The position numbers were made by a program, and so were the translations under genes. The notes beneath the pieces were generated by a model. The model worked only from the letters and a program-made list of their open reading frames with translations. It was not told the origin of the DNA and searched no databases. DNA of 64,000 nt. It comes from Ralstonia sp. A12 (GTDB lineage Bacteria; Pseudomonadota; Gammaproteobacteria; Burkholderiales; Burkholderiaceae). Positions 61,998 to 64,000 of this stretch are shown here, piece after piece; within the stretch, counting starts at the first letter, position 1; each line of letters opens with the position of its first letter. The DNA lies in NCBI RefSeq assembly GCF_000801955.1, contig NZ_JSZO01000033.1:124001-188000 (forward strand), written 5' to 3'.

Positions 61998-63398
61998 TTA
62001 GAACGATACGCCCAGGCCCAGGTCGACACGCGAGAAATCGCGATTCTTGGTGAAGCGCTGGTAGTCGACCTTGAACACCACGTTCGGGTTCAGGTAGAAG
62101 TTCGCGCCCACGGTATAGACCGTATCAGACAGCGACGGCCAGCCCGCCGGTGCTACGAAGCCCGGCACCAGGCCCGCGTACTTCTCACCCATGTTGTAGC
62201 GCTCATAACGCACGAACGGCGTGACGCGGTAATCGCCCTTCTGCCACACGTTGTACGCGCCTTGCACGAACCAGCCATAGAACGCCGACGGCATCGGATT
62301 CGCGCTACCCGGGTTCATTTGGTTAGCCACATCGGCGTTGCTCAGCGTGCCACGCGCATACAAAGCGGACAGGTCCCACTTACCCGGCGTCCAGCGAGCA
62401 TGCGCTTCATACAGCGTGACGCGCTGTTCAGGCAGCGGCGTCACATCAGCGCTACCGCGGCTGCTCTTGCCCGTGAAGACCGAGCCACCCAGCGTCACAC
62501 CCGGAATGCCGGAGTAATTGAGCGCCACGTACTGCGACAGGTTCTTCGCATTCGCCAGCCCCAGCTCCTGGTGCGTCTGCTGCATCGGGCCCGCACCGTT
62601 GTTCTGCATCTCCAGCGCGGAGTTGAACAGCGGGTTCTCCGGATTGAAGTTCCACTTGGCCAGGTTCAGGCCAGTCGTCAGGCCCACGTTCCAGTTCAGG
62701 CCGAAATCGGTATCGCCGTACAGCGACAGACCGCCCTCGCGCCACGTGCTCGGAATGATCAGCGTCTCGACAAAGTTGCGATGCACGCCGTAGTAGTTGG
62801 TCGGCTCGTGGTTGCGGTTGATGAAGCCCGCCGGGATCAGGAACAAGCCCGCGTTCAGGCCGATCTTGTCGGTCAGCTTGTGATCGATGTAGAACTGCTC
62901 GACCTCGAACTCGCCCGAATCGGTCGACGATGCAATCGCGTGCTCGACTTCAAACTCGGAGTTGAAACGCGTCTTGTCGTTGAACTTGTAGCCGATGCCG
63001 AACACCGCACGCGACAAGTCCATCTTGGTGTCTTCGGAGCGGCGGGTCGGGCGGCTGTAGTTGATCTCGCCGTAACCCCACAGCGTGAGGTTGTCGAGCG
63101 GCGATGGCCTGGTCGATGCAAGCTGCGCCGTCTGCACAGTCTGCTGCACGTCTTGTAGCGCGGCGGCTTGTTGTGCCTGGACTTGCGCCTGCGCCTTGGC
63201 CTGCGTCTGCTGCTGCGTGGCCAGCGTCGCGTTCTGCGACTTCACTTCCTTCAGCTCGGCCTTGAGCGCCTCGATCTGCGCGGCCATGGCGTCGAGCTTC
63301 TGTTCAAGTTGCGCAGTGGTGGTGGCATGGGCTGCGCCGGCCCCCATCAGTGCGATGGCGGCGGCGGCCGCAATCGCGGTTCGGGCGATTCGTTTCAT
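61998..63398 (-). CDS. Outer-membrane porin with N-terminal coiled coil
   Basis: A 466-residue outer-membrane channel: signal peptide (RTAIAAAAAIALMGAGAAHA), a coiled coil (about 28-85: QLEQKLDAMAAQIEALKAEL, then a Gln/Ala-rich run), and a barrel starting LTLWGYGEINYSRPTRR and ending RVDLGLGVSF with terminal Phe. It resembles phosphate-selective-type porins (OprO/OprP class). The open frame further upstream was rejected. Operon context suggests a redox-related substrate or ion. Confidence 0.9.
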   Translation of the reverse strand: MKRIARTAIAAAAAIALMGAGAAHATTTAQLEQKLDAMAAQIEALKAELKEVKSQNATLATQQQTQAKAQAQVQAQQAAALQDVQQTVQTAQLASTRPSPLDNLTLWGYGEINYSRPTRRSEDTKMDLSRAVFGIGYKFNDKTRFNSEFEVEHAIASSTDSGEFEVEQFYIDHKLTDKIGLNAGLFLIPAGFINRNHEPTNYYGVHRNFVETLIIPSTWREGGLSLYGDTDFGLNWNVGLTTGLNLAKWNFNPENPLFNSALEMQNNGAGPMQQTHQELGLANAKNLSQYVALNYSGIPGVTLGGSVFTGKSSRGSADVTPLPEQRVTLYEAHARWTPGKWDLSALYARGTLSNADVANQMNPGSANPMPSAFYGWFVQGAYNVWQKGDYRVTPFVRYERYNMGEKYAGLVPGFVAPAGWPSLSDTVYTVGANFYLNPNVVFKVDYQRFTKNRDFSRVDLGLGVSF

Positions 63399-63435
63399 GC
63401 TGTGACGTTCCCTAGTCTTTGAACTTTGAATCGAT

Positions 63436-64000
63436 TTATTTGTTGATTGCCGTCTTGGCCAGCGTGGCTCCGCTGGCAGAAACGGTCTGGATACGGGCGG
63501 CGCCCACACTGTTCGCGGTGGAGCCGCATTGCGCCGGCACGTTGTAGGCAGACGGGTTGGCCGGGTCAAACCCATCGGTAAGCGTGCACAGGAAATGCAC
63601 GAGATCGCTCATCTCCTGGTTCGTCATCGACGGTGCCTTGGCCGGGTTGTAGGGCACTTCCGCCACGTTCACGTTGCCATCGAAGGCGACGGGCAGATCG
63701 TTGTAGGGCACGTCGGGCGTGCCGTCGGCCTTGACGTACCAGCGGCCGGGCTCGGTGTCGCGCGTGACATACCAGGCGACCACCTGGTCCAGCGTCTGGA
63801 ACACGCCGTTGTGGAAATACGGCGCCGTCAGCGCGATGTTGCGCAGGGTCGGCACCTTGAACTTGCCGCACGTCGTACCACCCACGCGGAAATCCGTGCG
63901 CAGCGGGCCGCAGAGGCCGAGGTCGTAGTAGCTGTAGTTCGGATCACCCAGTGCCGCGCCGTTCTTCGGCACGTACGGCAACGTCGTGCCCTCCTGGTTG
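63436..64000 (-). CDS. Di-haem cytochrome c peroxidase family protein (partial, 5' end beyond window)
   Basis: The visible C-terminal 187 residues carry the MauG/CcpA-family segment FKVPTLRNIALTAPYFHNGV, then TLDQVVAWYV and MTNQEMSDLVHFLCTLTDGF. The haem-binding CxxCH motifs must lie in the missing N-terminal part. The frame remains open to the window edge. First gene, in the window, of the minus-strand redox operon. Confidence 0.88.
   Translation of the reverse strand, partial: NQEGTTLPYVPKNGAALGDPNYSYYDLGLCGPLRTDFRVGGTTCGKFKVPTLRNIALTAPYFHNGVFQTLDQVVAWYVTRDTEPGRWYVKADGTPDVPYNDLPVAFDGNVNVAEVPYNPAKAPSMTNQEMSDLVHFLCTLTDGFDPANPSAYNVPAQCGSTANSVGAARIQTVSASGATLAKTAINK

Noticed and set aside
1-64000. 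CRISPR arrays, tRNA/rRNA genes, insertion sequences
   Set aside because: No regularly spaced repeats, cloverleaf-like genes, transposase or terminal inverted repeats were seen by eye.

Overview
The window looks like a chromosomal segment of a high-GC betaproteobacterium, most likely Burkholderiales of the Ralstonia/Cupriavidus type. This is an inference from base composition, ATGA-coupled operons, the cyo-type quinol oxidase and a large aromatic-catabolism operon. No tRNA, rRNA, CRISPR array, insertion sequence or integrase was seen.

Region 1 (about 1-27,906) is the standout. It holds an apparently complete extracellular contractile injection system (eCIS, Afp/PVC-like) transcribed as one minus-strand operon. 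The order is cap (DUF4255), an unknown protein, sheath, two tube proteins, Afp6-like DUF5908, LysM protein (Afp7), VgrG-like spike (Afp8), PAAR tip (Afp10), gp25-like (Afp9), Afp11 baseplate, a short fibre-like protein, Afp12 baseplate, tape measure (Afp14, CIS_TMP), AAA+ ATPase (Afp15), a large membrane-anchored protein, and two putative cargo/effector proteins. One candidate effector has an eCIS-cargo-like leader and an internal duplication with a period of exactly 100 residues. The other joins a DUF4157 domain to a C-terminal domain with a His/Cys pattern resembling clan CD (caspase/C80-like) cysteine peptidases. There is no long adhesin fibre. A NarL-type response regulator faces the end of the operon.

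Region 2 (28,409-42,000) contains a MocR-type regulator divergent from cyoABCD (cytochrome bo3 quinol oxidase). It continues with a fatty-acid hydroxylase/sterol-desaturase-like membrane protein, a DUF985 cupin, a possible 42-residue small protein, an XRE regulator, a DUF805 protein, an unusual FAD-oxidase/methyltransferase fusion with a secreted partner, and a GlxR-type reductase.

Region 3 (42,050-56,080) is a catabolic island: a porin plus a twelve- to thirteen-gene minus-strand operon. The operon encodes a Rieske oxygenase and its reductase, two SDRs, a cupin, an alpha/beta hydrolase, an IclR regulator, a ThDP enzyme, an aspartate-dehydrogenase-like protein, an aldehyde dehydrogenase, an MFS importer and a VOC dioxygenase-like protein. 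The porin and the operon share an upstream inverted-repeat element that is a good candidate IclR operator. The substrate cannot be read from the sequence, but an aromatic compound is likely.

Region 4 (56,218-64,000) has a TetR/AraC divergent pair with twin operators, a DUF1348 protein, a GNAT acetyltransferase, a DUF2798/LysR divergent pair, and a minus-strand redox operon (di-haem peroxidase at the right edge, coiled-coil porin, FMN-binding protein, ApbE, b-type-cytochrome-like membrane protein).
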